Source: Tillus elongatus
Taxonomy: Eukaryota > Arthropoda > Insecta > Coleoptera > Cleridae
DNA length: 64,000 nucleotides
Direction: 5' to 3'
NCBI GenBank assembly: GCA_964006375.1
Contig: OZ023263.1
Location: forward strand, 130,809,454 to 130,873,453
The notes beneath the pieces were generated by a model. The model worked only from the letters and a program-made list of their open reading frames with translations. It searched no databases and was not told the DNA's origin. Shown here piece after piece: positions 36,136 to 48,264 of this stretch. Position numbers and translations under genes: made by a program. Numbering within the stretch: position 1 is the stretch's first letter; the number at the start of each line of letters is the position of its first letter.

Positions 36136-38649
36136 GTAAGTAGAAGAAATAAGGAATAAAAACTAAGATGTAGAGAAAAATGAAAGGTATTTTGGCGGTA
36201 ACAATCTGGCTCTCAAAAATGCCTCTTACTAATTTTGTTGTTTTGTCACCAGCTGTTGGCGAAGCTGTTTTAAAGTTACCACGGTTACGTACAACACTGC
36301 CAGTAATAAATTATCAATGAAAACCAAATATTTTAATAGAATTCCTCTTGAATCTGACAAGCGTTTTTGCAGCAAAACATTACCTACCTTGTGTGAAATA
36401 AACCAATTAAAAAAATACTCTATGGTCCTTATCACAAAACTTCAGGCTACTAAATACTGCTTATACGGAGAGAACTAACATATATCAAAGTCTACCTAAT
36501 AAATGCAAGGAATGGATAAAAATGTTTTATTTACTTCAAATAAGAAGTGATTATAACAGTTCTTTGAAGGAGTGTGTAATATAAGTGACCAGCCTGCAAA
36601 TGACAGATCTGATTGTGTTGCTTAAAGGAAGGCAACTTGATTTTTAAAACAAATATGAAAAAAAAATCTTTTCGATTACGATATGCATGAAACAATAACT
36701 GAGGTTGTCATTTAAAATACCGGGATCTTTTTAAATATTTAATTATTTCATCAACAAATGGTTAACATCTCTATTTAACTTCCCCCAAAAAAATAAACTA
36801 ACGGAAAAGCAACCTACATCCAAAAGACACACTCCGCCATACTTTTTAAACTATAAGTTATTACATACCAAAATTCACTTGCAAGAAGATTACCTCAATA
36901 CGACAGTGTCCAACATAAAATCAAATTCGAGGTCAATATTAATTTACGGAAGATCGAAAACACTGTTTTCAAATATAAATACCTCCAAGCTTGTATAGTC
37001 AGTTATATGAAGTCAAGCCCAAATTTAATACTTCTAAAATAAATTAAATACTGTGTTTTCAATGGCAACACACTGTATATAAATATTTAACAGGAAACTC
37101 TTAAAAGCATCCAAAATTATAATCAAAACACAAATAATATATTGTGATAATATAAAGGATAATATCTAATTTATTCCAGCATAAAGATAAACCTGCAAGA
37201 ATTGATTTAATTTTAAATACTCAATAGTTTGCAAAATAAATATTTCTTCTGCAAAATAAAAGAATTCAGAGTTTAATTTGCTTAGAATCACAGAAAATTT
37301 ACTACATCATAAAATTAAGATACCAGCCAGAGATAAGAAATCTAAAATTATATATGGCCGGCTAAAAAATTTTCCAACAAAATGTGTTAGGAATTAATTT
37401 ATTCCGACAATCAAAATTAAGAACCAAATGTAGGCTCCAGAAAAATACAGCACGCTTTGTTTATATAGTCGTTGTATATATTGTCGCAGCTTACAGCTTA
37501 CACATGCACAGCACTGGAAGAACTTTAAAAAAACCACCTACCTTAGAAAATTCTTTTCACCTGCACATCGGTGTTTTCTGGGTCACCCTCTCCGGGTAAT
37601 CGTGTGAGGGCTCTGCGTCGTGGGAAGTGTTCTTAACCACGAAACGGAATTTTGTGAGAAAAATAAAAAGCGATTGTTCGTTTAACCTCATTTATTAAAT
37701 ATAATGCAAGCCCTAAACAATACACACAGTTAACATCATGAGCTCAGAACATTTGGCGCCATACCTGCCAGCTGACTTTAACCTAGAACCCATTCCTAAC
37801 AGATGTGCCATGTGGTCGACTCGCCTGCTACAATCGTAGGTGAATGCTCGGAGATCCGCTTTCAGATCTAAGGCCACTGCTCCAGTGGCGTGCGAATTAT
37901 AGATTAATATTTTGAGTTGTTTTGATTTCATATTTTTGGTTTCATTTGTCTATTTCATTTTGTGATGTTGGTGGAGCTAATACGTACAGCACAGTAGAAT
38001 CTGACGCCAATCTAACCGATACATTTCACGCTTCCCTTTACGTCACTGGCGCTAATAATAGCCATACGCGTTAGGGTATTGCGCACCTAGGTTATATTTT
38101 CTTTTTCTATTCTGCTTAATAGGTTTGTACGCGTGAGCTTTTGCTCGTGCCCTAGGGGTCTTTAATCGGAAAGTGGCCATTTCAAGAGACAGAAAATCCA
38201 CATAGGCATCGCTCGTTTCTGTTTATGCTGAGAGCCTAAATACCTTATTGGACGTAATGAGAAAGCTTTCACTACAACTTATATCGTCAGAGAGGTCGAC
38301 TTCATTTTTCATTATAACCCTAACATCCCGCTTACTTCCCTGTATGCGGATAAACACATGTGCGTGGATTTGACTGATTATCGGGCCTCCAGATTGCCAT
38401 ATCACTACGATCATGCTGAACCTTTGGAAATCGCGGACTTTCATAGTCTGCCTGTATAACCAGGTCTTGTCGGAAAGTTGGCATTTCATGGAGTGAGACT
38501 TCACTTGGATGCCCAATCAAGGCGGAAATGCGAGGTAGTTATAGTACGAAACTTGTCACGCATATGGGGGAAGCAAATTATTTGCCATGTAGGCCCATTT
38601 CGGATTTTGCTTAGCTACAAGATGCATGCCACATCCGTCAAGTTGAACG
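36136..38649. other. Unassigned DNA
   Basis: AT-rich to about 37,500, more balanced composition after that. No coding motif, RNA gene or named repeat could be supported. Confidence 0.45.
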
Positions 38650-38770
38650 GTAATAAAGGTCATAGCTTTTAATAAAGGTCATAGTTTTAAATTCAAATTT
38701 CAATGAAGGTCGTAGTTTTAAATTCAAGTTTCAATAAAGGTCATAGCTTTAAATTCAAGTTTCAAGTTCA
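38650..38770. repeat. Short tandem array, about 42-bp unit
   Basis: AATAAAGGTCATAGCTTTTA...AAATTCAAGTTTC recurs about four times with small differences. Confidence 0.85.
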
Positions 38771-39689
38771 AAATTTAATTTAAATGCCTATTCCCAACTT
38801 CACTCTGTCCTACTTTAACGTGTGAAATATTTCCATTATCGGATAGTATGTGTATTCAGGTTTCACTACTAAAAATTGTGTTCTTTCTGTTATTCGCTAT
38901 TTCAAATTCAGCATAAACAAAACAAGGGACACACAGATATCAAGAAAATATTCCAATAAAATCTTAAAGCTAATGAAAATTATTAGAGATCGGCCGACAT
39001 CATTATAATTGTTATTTCCTAGTTTATCTTAAGAATTTCTTGATTCTATTACTAACACATTTAAAGTTACATACAATGAATGCATGAGCCTGACATACAC
39101 AAAAATTTATCAAGGCTAAAGTTCCTACTTTTGTCGCCGCCGACATTGCATTTAGATTATGTCTAAGCTACACCATCAGGCGGACGGCCGCCGTACACCC
39201 CTAATCTTAAGAATAACAGAGTATTTTGAGATATATTGAGTGGAGTCCGGGCAACAAACCCTACAAGTGCCCTTTATAATTATTTTGTTTCAGGGTAATA
39301 CTGCTGAGGAACGTAAACTTTATTTAAGCCAGACAATCTCTCGATGGGGGTAGCATAGGTCAAATGCAAGTTTACACTCACCATTGCTGCCGTTGCTTCT
39401 CGTCCCATCAGGGCGCTCCATTGTCTTCAAGCGGGGACCCCTGTTCGCTTCCTGGGTGTCCTCTGTTTTCGGGAAGGGCTTCCACATCTTTGGATTTTCT
39501 GGCAGGGAAATACGCATAAAGTTGGCTCGCGTAGGAGGTTGTTTAAAAGTCAGTATACGTGGAGAAGTTGCGGGTTAGGTCCTGCGAGAACATGGAACGC
39601 TCTGACCTGTGAATGTTTCCCGGGAACACATCCTTTCCGGGCAGTGTCTCTGACACTGGTGCTCGATACGACTCTTCTGACTTGCCAAG
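38771..39689. other. Unassigned DNA with a possible minus-strand exon
   Basis: On the minus strand near 39,517-39,384 an open frame ('MRISLPENPKMWKPFPKTE') is followed by AATGGTGAGTGTAAAC, a donor-like sequence. There is no family match and no second exon, so it is not called a gene. Confidence 0.3.
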
Positions 39690-39995
39690 GGGAACATTAA
39701 GTCACGAAAATGCCACGATTAATGTGAGACAGACACTACGCCTTTCCAAGCGCCGCACCTAAACCGGCTTTCCTCGAAGCAAAGGGACGTTAAGTCGCGA
39801 AAATGCTACAATTATTACCTGTGAGACCGACGATACACTTTTCCAAGCGCTGCACCCGCACACCGGCTTTCATCGAAGCAAGGGGACGTTAAATCGCAAA
39901 GATGCTACAAATAATTACCTGTGAGACATACACTACGCTTTGCCAAGCGCCGCACCTGCACAACGGCTTTCCTCAAAGCAAGGAGAGGTTAAAAC
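39690..39995. repeat. Tandem repeat, about 104-bp unit, three copies
   Basis: GTTAAGTCGCGAAAATGCTA, CCTGTGAGACCGACGATACA and CCAAGCGCTGCACCCGCACA-type segments recur about every 100-110 bp, each ending in CGGCTTTCCTCGAAGCAA-like text. More GC-rich than the surroundings. Confidence 0.85.
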
Positions 39996-41147
39996 GCGAA
40001 GCAAATTTGCGTGCATACGCCCTATAAGTAATCACTTTTCCTCTGTCACACGATCCTATGGTTATTAATTTTAAAAGTGCCGAAAATATTAGACGCTCGC
40101 CTAGTATCAAATTGCACACGGGATTTGCAAACCGTAAAGGGTAAGTTAATAAGGAATTCGTTAAAATAAATCAATGAATCTAGTAGACAGGCTGGCGCCT
40201 ACCCATATGGATAGACTCGAACGACAGCAGGTGGCAAGGGCCCGTATCTTGTTTCACCAGGGTCGGTGACCAGCATGCAAATTTTGTTATATGTCTCAGG
40301 ATACGCAGATAAACAGCCTCTCTTTACTTTTTTTCTCCTTGATAACAAGGAATGTGTAAGTAAAGTTACCAGCTTTCCTTTGATCGGAAGTATATTCATT
40401 CGCTGTTTTTAGCAGCCCCGTTTGCATACCGGTATGATCGAGACAAATCGACGCCCCATATATATGTATACATATTTTTTAAGCGTGTAAGTGCGTGCAT
40501 TCCAATGTCTGGATATCTTTATTAACACCGATGCATTCAAAACCTAAATTGTCTCCCACGATATTATTAACAGACCATATTGCCTTGCCATTTTTATTAC
40601 AAAACGCACTCTAATTCTTGACTTAGGTACTTCAACGTTCTCGAGTAGGGAATTAGGGACCTGGATGTCGCGACATAACCCTTGACTTGTCACACCGTTG
40701 CGTGAGAAATATCCTCGCTCCAAGTTTTTATATTGTTTTTTACCAACTCGTTATTTAAGTTAACTAACTGGAGCCCTAAGATTGATCTGATAAGAATGAA
40801 ATTTCACCACTATTATTCCTGCATGTTAAAATATCCCGTCGTTACGAAATTCAACATAAATTAAGCGACTTAAAAATGCAAATAATACCTATGCCAGCTT
40901 GTTTTTATTCCAATAATAAGAATTAGCAATGCGGAAAACAAGAGAACGCACCTGTTTGACGGAATTTGAAATATGTCTGAAAATTTATTGCCGTGCTAGA
41001 CTATATAACGGGGCCCTTATATAACAACTCTGGCAGAAATAGATCTCACTGCAGCTGAATATTTACTAATATTAAGAGGTGTCCATTTAACGGTCTAAAA
41101 TATGCATGATTGTTAATAATTATATTGGCTATAAACCCCCGCACCCT

Positions 41148-41149
<2 letters not shown>
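39996..41149. other. Unassigned DNA
   Basis: No gene or named repeat recognised. Confidence 0.45.
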
Positions 41150-41221
<72 letters not shown>

Positions 41222-41236
41222 TACATATATACATAT
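41150..41236. repeat. (AT)n microsatellite with ATATAC tail
   Basis: About 33 AT units, then ATATACATATATACATAT. Confidence 0.95.
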
Positions 41237-41562
41237 CTATCATAGGTAATAAATAACTACTGCAATAAAAAATAATCTCAGACGAAAACCGAACATAAAT
41301 TTGACACGACCAGACATAAGTCCCACCTGTCTCTCTAGATTTCGGACTCACGTTGCGAATGCCAATTGATAACCTTATGTGAATGCGGTTTTATATGAAA
41401 TTTATTAACATAATAATTTATTAAACTTTAAAAGAAAATCATATGGCTACACAGCGGAGAATATGAGACCTAATTTAGTTCTGAAAAATATAAGGCTTGA
41501 ACAAGCCTTATAATTTAGGTGATGCCAAACAAACAAATGAAAATCGAGATTCGGTTTACGTC

Positions 41563-41565
<3 letters not shown>

Positions 41566-41639
<74 letters not shown>
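41566..41639. repeat. (TA)n microsatellite
   Basis: About 36 TA units; flanks unassigned. Confidence 0.95.
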
Positions 41640-41643
<4 letters not shown>

Positions 41644-41936
41644 GAATTTATATAAATCAAAATTATTAAAATTATTGTGGTAGATTAAAGCAGTTATGAA
41701 TGAGATTTCTTCATTTAAATAAAGAATACAGCTGGACGATGTGCTTAACTATCGTGTCTGCTGTGACGTATCTTTTTTCTCCCTCAGAGGTCGTCCCCGT
41801 CTTTGCCGCCCCGATAGCATCCCAGCCTTAGGCTTCTTGTGCATGCCCTTCGTCTTTTCTACTCCAGCCATTTCAAAATCACTGTGCCTTGAACTAGTCT
41901 GCACAGAAATTTGTAGGGTGCAGAAAACTTCACTAG

Positions 41937-42192
41937 CATGCAGACTCTGCGGGAGCCGTAGGAATCAGTCAGCACATCTTGTGCGAGTGTAAAGCTGTGG
42001 ACCGCAAAAGACCACTGATCTAGGGTCAGCCTAGACCGGAGACAGAGCAATATTTTTATATAATATTTTTATATAAATATATTGCTCTGTCTCCAGTCTA
42101 GGCTGACCCTTTGGTCTTTTGCGGTCCACAGCTTTACACTCGCACAAGATGTGCTGACTGATTCCTTCCCCTCCCGCAGAGTCTGCATGCTA
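41937..42192. repeat. Large palindrome made of a LINE 3' end
   Basis: The left arm (about 41,937-42,058) contains CAGCACATCTTGTGCGAGTG, AAGCTGTGGACCGCAAAAGA and GTCAGCCTAGACCGGAGACA. The right arm (about 42,072-42,192) is its inverted copy with few differences, around a short AT-rich centre. The right arm is continuous with the minus-strand LINE to 42,825. Confidence 0.9.
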
Positions 42193-42825
42193 GGTCCCCC
42201 TCGAACCGCCCCATTATATGCAGGTGTTTCTTGACGGCCATGTGTCCCGTCAAGAGTCATGTTATGTTTCTGAGCTGTCCACTGCTCAGATTTGGCAGCT
42301 CCACAGCTCTCTTTGAACTGGGTTCTCAATTACTGACTACCCATGTCTGAGCCCTGGACAGCCTGCCCAGTACACCTTGTGTTCGTTTCTGACCCAGGAC
42401 TTCATGGCTCCCCACTCTTTGTCACGCCCAGAACCGGTTCTGGTCCCATAAATGGTTCTGCAAACCCCCTCTTCGCGAGACAGTCAGTTTCTTCATCGCC
42501 TTTGACTCCCGAGCGACCCGGCACCCAGATGAGGGTGACCCCATTCTGCCCAACCAGGTCACTCGTCTCGTCTCGGCATTCACTTACCAGCCTGAAATTT
42601 ACCCGTGGGTTACTTGGGTCCTTAAGGACCTTCTCTTGTTCTCTCGCATACAGTGCAATATGGCGTACATTTCGGCCTGAAAGACCGTTGCATGGGCTCC
42701 TAGGGAAACACTACGAATTACCCTCGGTCCTGTCGAATAAACACCTGCCCCCATCGCACGCTCCCCGCCGGAACCGTCCGCAAACCAGACGAGCGTGTCC
42801 CGTGGTAAGCCCGTCGTCACACACC
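42060..42825 (-). pseudogene. LINE C-terminus with RNase H (I/R1/Loa-like)
   Basis: The minus strand from 42,820 reads 'TLVWFADGSGGERAMGAGVY' and 'SLGAHATVFQAEMYAILHCM', the first catalytic blocks of the RNase H domain found at the C-terminus of I/R1/Loa-type non-LTR retrotransposons. Further downstream, in broken frames, come a cysteine/histidine-rich segment ('ACRLCG', then 'HILCECKAV' in another frame) and the 3' end near 42,060. Frameshifts and stops are frequent. Only this 3' portion survives; the reverse transcriptase is not here. Confidence 0.7.
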
Positions 42826-44195
42826 AGCCAGACTGACCTCTGACCCTAGCCGGGAGCCCTTACACGGTGCTACCGTCCGGGCCAGACGGACCCTAGTTTT
42901 TTAACATGGTTGTTACTCCAACTCATTCTCCTTTCCGGCAATGACGGAGTTTTATTATTATTATTCTTTTGTTCGTTTTTTGCCCTCGTGGGGCACTCGG
43001 TTCCTCACAGAACAAGAGATTTGTATCACTTTCATATTTGTCCACCCGGAGACTGTAGCATAAAACATAACATTTTATTTTCGTATGGTTACAGGGATAG
43101 GACTTTCCCAACGATGTAGGATGTCCCAAGGATCGCAGCTTTCTGCATTGTTCTTAAATGAGCGGTAGTAAGTGTGAGAACGGTTGGTAAGTTTCTGCCA
43201 GTCTGGTGTTCCAAACCCATTTGTTGATACTACCAGTGCGATAATCTCTCTCAGCTTGTACAAGTCGACCAACTCGACTGCGAGTGGTTGGTACTTTTGT
43301 CGCTTCTCCCCTATCTTCTAAACGAGATTGTTGTCGAGCGGCACTGCAATGACCACAATGAAAGTCTTCCAGTTTCTCTGGTCAATAAGCAAGATGCCAG
43401 GCCTGTGGCTTTCAATAGGTCTGTCAGTGACGACCGGGAGGTCCCACAACAGCCTTACCTGAAGCTTTTGAACTACACCTTAAGGCTTGCATTTATAGTA
43501 GGGAGCTTTCGACTGGATCAGGCCATAATATTTTGCCAAGGCCTGGTGAGCGACCTTGGCCACGATGTCATGGCGTTTGTTGTAATCTGACTGGACCAGA
43601 GAATCATAAGCGCACGCCACATACTGAATGATTTTCGCCTTTTTTTGACAGAGTCTACATAGGTCGCTGACATCCTGCTTCGTGATATGCCGCTGGTACG
43701 CGTACGTGCTTAAAACCTGATCTTGTATCGCGCATAGAAATCTCTCTGTTTTTGCAAACATTTCTTCAATGAGGGAAGGTCAACGTGAGGTGCCGCTAGA
43801 CATACGGCGAAGCATCCATGCACTCCATCTCCCCCCCCCCCCAAGCGCGCTGGCGTCATCCTCACTCGAAAGGACAGTAGGGGCGTGATCTTAATCGGGT
43901 TGCTTGAGGTCGAAAGAGTCAACCGTATCTTCTGTCTCTGCACACACGGCACCAGTGGCTGTCTTTTCTCGCGGAAGTGTTTTCTGAGCCGCCTGCATTC
44001 TCTGTCATACATGACTTCCATCGAGAGGAGTCCAAGTCCCCACATGTCTCGAGGCAAGTACAAGCGGTGCAAGGAAGTCCTAGGATGCAGCATTTGATGC
44101 TTTTTTCAAAATAGAGCGAATCATTCTATCGAAGTCCTAAAGAGCAGTTGTTGACCAGTCGAGGATGTGTAGATAGCAACTGGCACAGCCCACTT

Positions 44196-44486
44196 GGGCA
44201 GGATATGACGCTAATGTCAGGCGAAATAATTCAAGGCCTCGCCTCTGATGGCGTTTGCAAGTACTTGGGCATCCAAAAAATCCTCTCTGTGAAGACAACA
44301 GAGGTGCGGCGGGCTGTGGAGAAAAAAGTATTAGCTAGGGTAAGATTTGCACATCTTTCTTACCCCAGCCAATACTTTTTCCTCCACAGCCCGCCGCATC
44401 TCTGTTGTCTTCACAGAGAAGATTTTTTGGATGCCCAAGTACAAGTCATCAGAGGCCAGGCCTGACATTAGCGTCATATCCTGCCC
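44196..44486. repeat. Inverted duplication inside the LINE
   Basis: The left arm 44,196-44,345 (GGGCAGGATATGACGCTAAT ... GGGCTGTGGAGAAAAAAGTA) and right arm 44,359-44,486 (TACTTTTTCCTCCACAGCCC ... ATTAGCGTCATATCCTGCCC) are inverted copies around GATTTGCACATC. The left arm reads 'VCKYLGIQK' and 'TTEVRRAVEKKVLARVR' on the plus strand, opposite to the rest of the LINE. Confidence 0.9.
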
Positions 44487-44814
44487 TGTGAATGTCGGCC
44501 CCGTTTAACGTGGAGAACCGCACATTTGTCCAGTCCGAATTCCTCACGGATCGCGTCTCTGAAGCCCTTCACAGTATCCATCATGCTTCCTAGCTCATCA
44601 GGAATCTTGGAGTAGAGCTTCAAATCGTTCATGTAGAACTGGTAGTAACTCGTCCTACAATACTGCGTTCGATGCTGTATCCGTAGGAAGACTTGTTTAA
44701 CATGTGGCTTGACCGGTTCATAGCTAGACAGAACCAGTGGGGACTTAAACTGTCCCCATGAAAGATGCCTCTGTTAATGTCGACTTCCACTGGAGTGGAG
44801 TAGGTTCTACGACC

Positions 44815-44912
44815 ACCACCGGAAGTGCTCGACCACCGGAAGTACTCCACAACTGATAGTGCTCCACCACCGGAAATTCTCCACCACCGGAAGTGCTCCA
44901 CCACCGGGCTAA
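44815..44912. repeat. Minisatellite, CCACCACCGGAAGTGCT unit
   Basis: Five or six copies of a 16-22 bp unit CCACCACCGGAAGTGCTC with variants, inserted within the LINE RT region. Confidence 0.85.
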
Positions 44913-45021
44913 TACGCATGCGTGTCACGTCAGAGTGACGAAACGAGATGGTGGCTGGATAGTCTATTTCGAGACCTGACCTGAGTGTGTGAAGTTGTCG
45001 GTTAGCGCATGCGCGAACCAA

Positions 45022-45827
<806 letters not shown>

Positions 45828-45904
45828 ATATTGCACTACACTGTAATCACTTTTAAATATACACTTTATTTGTTTGCTGTACGTTTGTGATTTCTTATTG
45901 GTTT

Positions 45905-45949
45905 GCGCGGACTGCAGTTTCGAACCGTCCTGGTTCATCATCAGCACGC
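45905..45949 (-). ncRNA. Hammerhead-ribozyme-like motif (minus-strand arm)
   Basis: Read on the minus strand: GCGTG, the conserved box CTGATGA, a stem GAACC-AGGAC-GGTTC, GAA, the self-complementary ACTGCAGT, a C at the predicted cleavage position, and CGCGC pairing with GCGTG (one G-U). Order and spacing match a minimal type I hammerhead. One unpaired T follows CTGATGA. Activity not shown. Confidence 0.65.
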
Positions 45950-45964
45950 TACTGCTACTGAGTA

Positions 45965-46009
45965 GCGTGCTGATGATGAACCGGGACGGTTCGAAACTGC
46001 AGTCCGCGC
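45965..46009 (+). ncRNA. Hammerhead-ribozyme-like motif (plus-strand arm)
   Basis: GCGTG, CTGATGA (45,970-45,976), stem GAACCG-GGA-CGGTTC, GAA (45,993-45,995), ACTGCAGT (45,996-46,003), C at 46,004 as predicted cleavage base, then CGCGC (46,005-46,009), which pairs with GCGTG. All conserved core positions (CUGANGA, GAA, UH) are present. The extra T after CTGATGA departs from the classical stem II. Confidence 0.7.
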
Positions 46010-46049
46010 AAACCAATAAGAAATCACAAACGTACAGCAAACAAATAAA

Positions 46050-46050
<1 letters not shown>

Positions 46051-46120
<70 letters not shown>
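46051..46120. repeat. (TA)n microsatellite
   Basis: 35 TA units directly after the hairpin. Confidence 0.95.
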
Positions 46121-46123
<3 letters not shown>

Positions 46124-46239
46124 TATGTGTGGTTGTGACAATTGCTATACAATGATTGTCCACAGACATGATGTTTTCTAAGTTTATGTTTATTTATATT
46201 TTCCCCAAATATGATTTAGTAAATTTAATTATTATAATC

Positions 46240-47260
46240 GACTTTAGCCTGAAACGCTTTCATGCTCCGTTAAAGGGGAACATTCACTCATCCCAGGTAT
46301 CTCAGATACCAAAGGCACCGAGCTCAGAAGGAGCCCTTTCCAAGTTATCGGTCCCTGAACGACAACGCGACACATCCTCATTTCCCAGGAATCTCCGCAC
46401 GGTGTGGATAGTTGCAAATATTTTCGCCTTTTACATAACCTTATAAAGGTGCTTTCTAAGACCCAGTCTCCCAATGTTCTTTCGAAGATTCTTAGGAACC
46501 ACACCAGTTGCGACATATTGGAATCACTCAGATACTATCTGCCATCCACGGTCTCTTTACTTGCATCTCGAGGTCTCTGTAATTAATGATCTTCTCGTTG
46601 TACTTTCTCTCTAGATTCGGAATGACCACATCAATCAGAGTCACTTGCTTGCAGTACTTATCCACTACTATTATATCTGGCTTGTTGTGGGAAACTCGTT
46701 GGTCTGTGGGCACGGTCCGATCCTAGTGCAACCTATATCCTGAGTTCTCAGTACAGGCTCAGGAGCAGAACACTGCTGGTCCTTTGGCAGAAAATACGTA
46801 TCTCCTTGTGTGAAAAACAATGGCATCTTCTTTGGCTCAAGTATAACATCATTTATTAACACCAGCAATAGATGATGTTTACACCCAAATTTCTTCGGCC
46901 AAAAGGATTGGACTGCACCAGGCCTTCCTATTATGATGCTCTTTAATAACCTCGGAGACTTCATCTGTGGTAAACGCCTCATGATGCATCTGTTTATAAC
47001 TGTTTCATTATTGTTTCATTCATATCCATAGTTATTTTCATGCGCAGTCTTGGTCTTAATAGGTTCCCCTGCTGTTGATTTTGGGCTGTAATCTCTTGCA
47101 TGACAGGGGCCCGCCTCATCATCACCTAGCCACCGACGTCCCGCATGCAGTTATGTCCAGCTCCGGCTCTAGACATGCCCTGGCAAACCCCTGTGAGCGG
47201 GATTTTTCCGTGGCTTTGGTGTTGCTCAATTTTTATGGGTGTGCAACCAATTAACCCTTC
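46240..47260 (-). pseudogene. RLE-type LINE, internally deleted
   Basis: Minus strand. Near 46,920-46,760 is an RT N-terminal block ('GAVQSFWPKKFGCKHHLLL', 'MPLFFTQGDTYFLPKDQQ'). At about 46,740 it jumps to an endonuclease block ('DQRVSHNKPDIIVVDKYCKQ', 'VTLIDVVIPN', 'YRDLEMQVK'), whose PD...(D/E) spacing matches the restriction-like endonuclease of R2/R4-type LINEs. The fingers/palm of the RT are missing. Downstream text to 46,240 ('VPKNLR', 'AKIFATIH') ends the protein. Stops and frame changes occur in every part. Confidence 0.65.
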
Positions 47261-47404
47261 TGGCTCAGGTAGGGATAAAAAAATTAGTCAGGTAATAGGT
47301 GAAGGAAAAAGAGGATAAATAGGACAGCGGACAGCTGGCGTCGCTGGCTGTACCGTCTATGTCGTTACGACTAGCGGTGAGCATACTGCCGGCAGCAGTA
47401 CAGA

Positions 47405-47870
47405 CACCAGCCAGACTGACCCGTGACCCTAGCCAGGAGCCCTTACAGGGTGCCACCGTCCGGGCGAAATGGACCCTAGTTTTTAACGTTTGTTACTGCA
47501 AATCATTTTCCTTTCCGGCAATGGCGGAGTATTATTATTATTATTATTCTTTTCTTCGTTTTTTTTCCTCGTGGCGCAATCGGTCCCTCACGGAACAAGA
47601 GATTTGCATCACGTTTATATATGCTCACCCGGAGACTATAGCGGAAAACATAACATTTTATTTTCGTGTGGTTACAGGGATAGGACTTTCCCAACAATGT
47701 AGGATGTCCCAAGGATCGCTGCTTTCTGCATTGTTCTTAAATGAGCGGTAGTGTGAGAACGGTTGATAAATTTCTGCCAGTCTGGTGTTCCAAACTCATT
47801 TGTTAATACGACCAGTGGGATGATCTCTCTCAACTTGTACAAGTCGACCAACAACTTTTCTACAGTGCTT
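47405..47870 (-). mobile_element. 5'-truncated fragment of the 42.8-45.0 kb LINE family
   Basis: Closely matches 42,825-43,280: shared CCAGCCAGACTGACC, GGAGCCCTTACA, TTTTCCTTTCCGGCAATGGC, GGATAGGACTTTCCCAAC and AGTCTGGTGTTCCAAAC. It keeps only the last part of the endonuclease frame and the 3' UTR. Confidence 0.8.
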
Positions 47871-48264
47871 GCTCTGCTTCAGTCGCAGCGATTACGTGGT
47901 GAAACATCACGGAAGGAACCATGGAAATGGTTGACCCCCAAAAAAAGTTAGTAACAATCTAATTTTTAATGTACTATAAAGTTTTTCTGATAATAATCAT
48001 TCTTAGCTAATTTTCATTAAAATATTTTCTTACTGATTTCATTAAAAATATTTTCACAATGAATTTTCATTTCTTTTAAAAAATGATGTTTTAATTAATA
48101 TATATGTCAAGTATATTTTCTAAACGTTTTAAAATAAATATAGAGATGATTAACCTATGTTCAACACTAAGAAATTCTTAGCAAATTTTCATTTAACCCA
48201 AATTGTTTGTACTAATTAACAGGGTTTCAAGTGCTTAGTAATTTTTCAGATTCATATTTGCTTA
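47871..48264. other. Unassigned AT-rich DNA
   Basis: Similar AT-rich phrases (CTTACTGATTTCATTAAAAA, AAATTTTCATTTAACC) recur near 48,780-48,860, hinting at a diverged larger repeat. No gene. Confidence 0.4.

Larger units (their letters stand above)
42825..45021 (-). pseudogene. RLE-type LINE (R2/R4-like), rearranged
   Basis: Minus-strand pieces in order: an RT segment with 'GIFHGDSLSPHWFCLAMN' (near 44,790-44,710); an inverted block (44,196-44,486); 'MLHPRTSLHRLYLPRDMWGL' (near 44,090); a CCHC-like 'LCRLCQKKAKIIQYVACA' (near 43,660); and 'RHDIVAKVAHQALAKYYGLI' and endonuclease-like 'PDI' text up to about 43,075. The layout RT - CCHC - restriction-like endonuclease is that of R2/R4/NeSL-type LINEs. 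The 3' tail (42,825-43,075) is shared with the fragment at 47,405-47,870. Multiple stops and the inversion make it inactive. Confidence 0.7.
45857..46057. repeat. Long hairpin (foldback) with two hammerhead-like motifs
   Basis: The left arm (about 45,857-45,953) and right arm (45,961-46,057) are inverted and nearly identical over about 97 bp (a few mismatches), separated by 7 bp. The outer ends read CTTTATTTGTTTGCTGTACG and its complement; the inner ends contain the ribozyme-like motifs. (TA)n tracts lie on both sides. Confidence 0.95.

Noticed and set aside
39320..39517. Possible host exon on the minus strand with a GTGAGT donor
   Set aside because: A single donor-like site by chance is common; no partner exon or homologous domain could be found.
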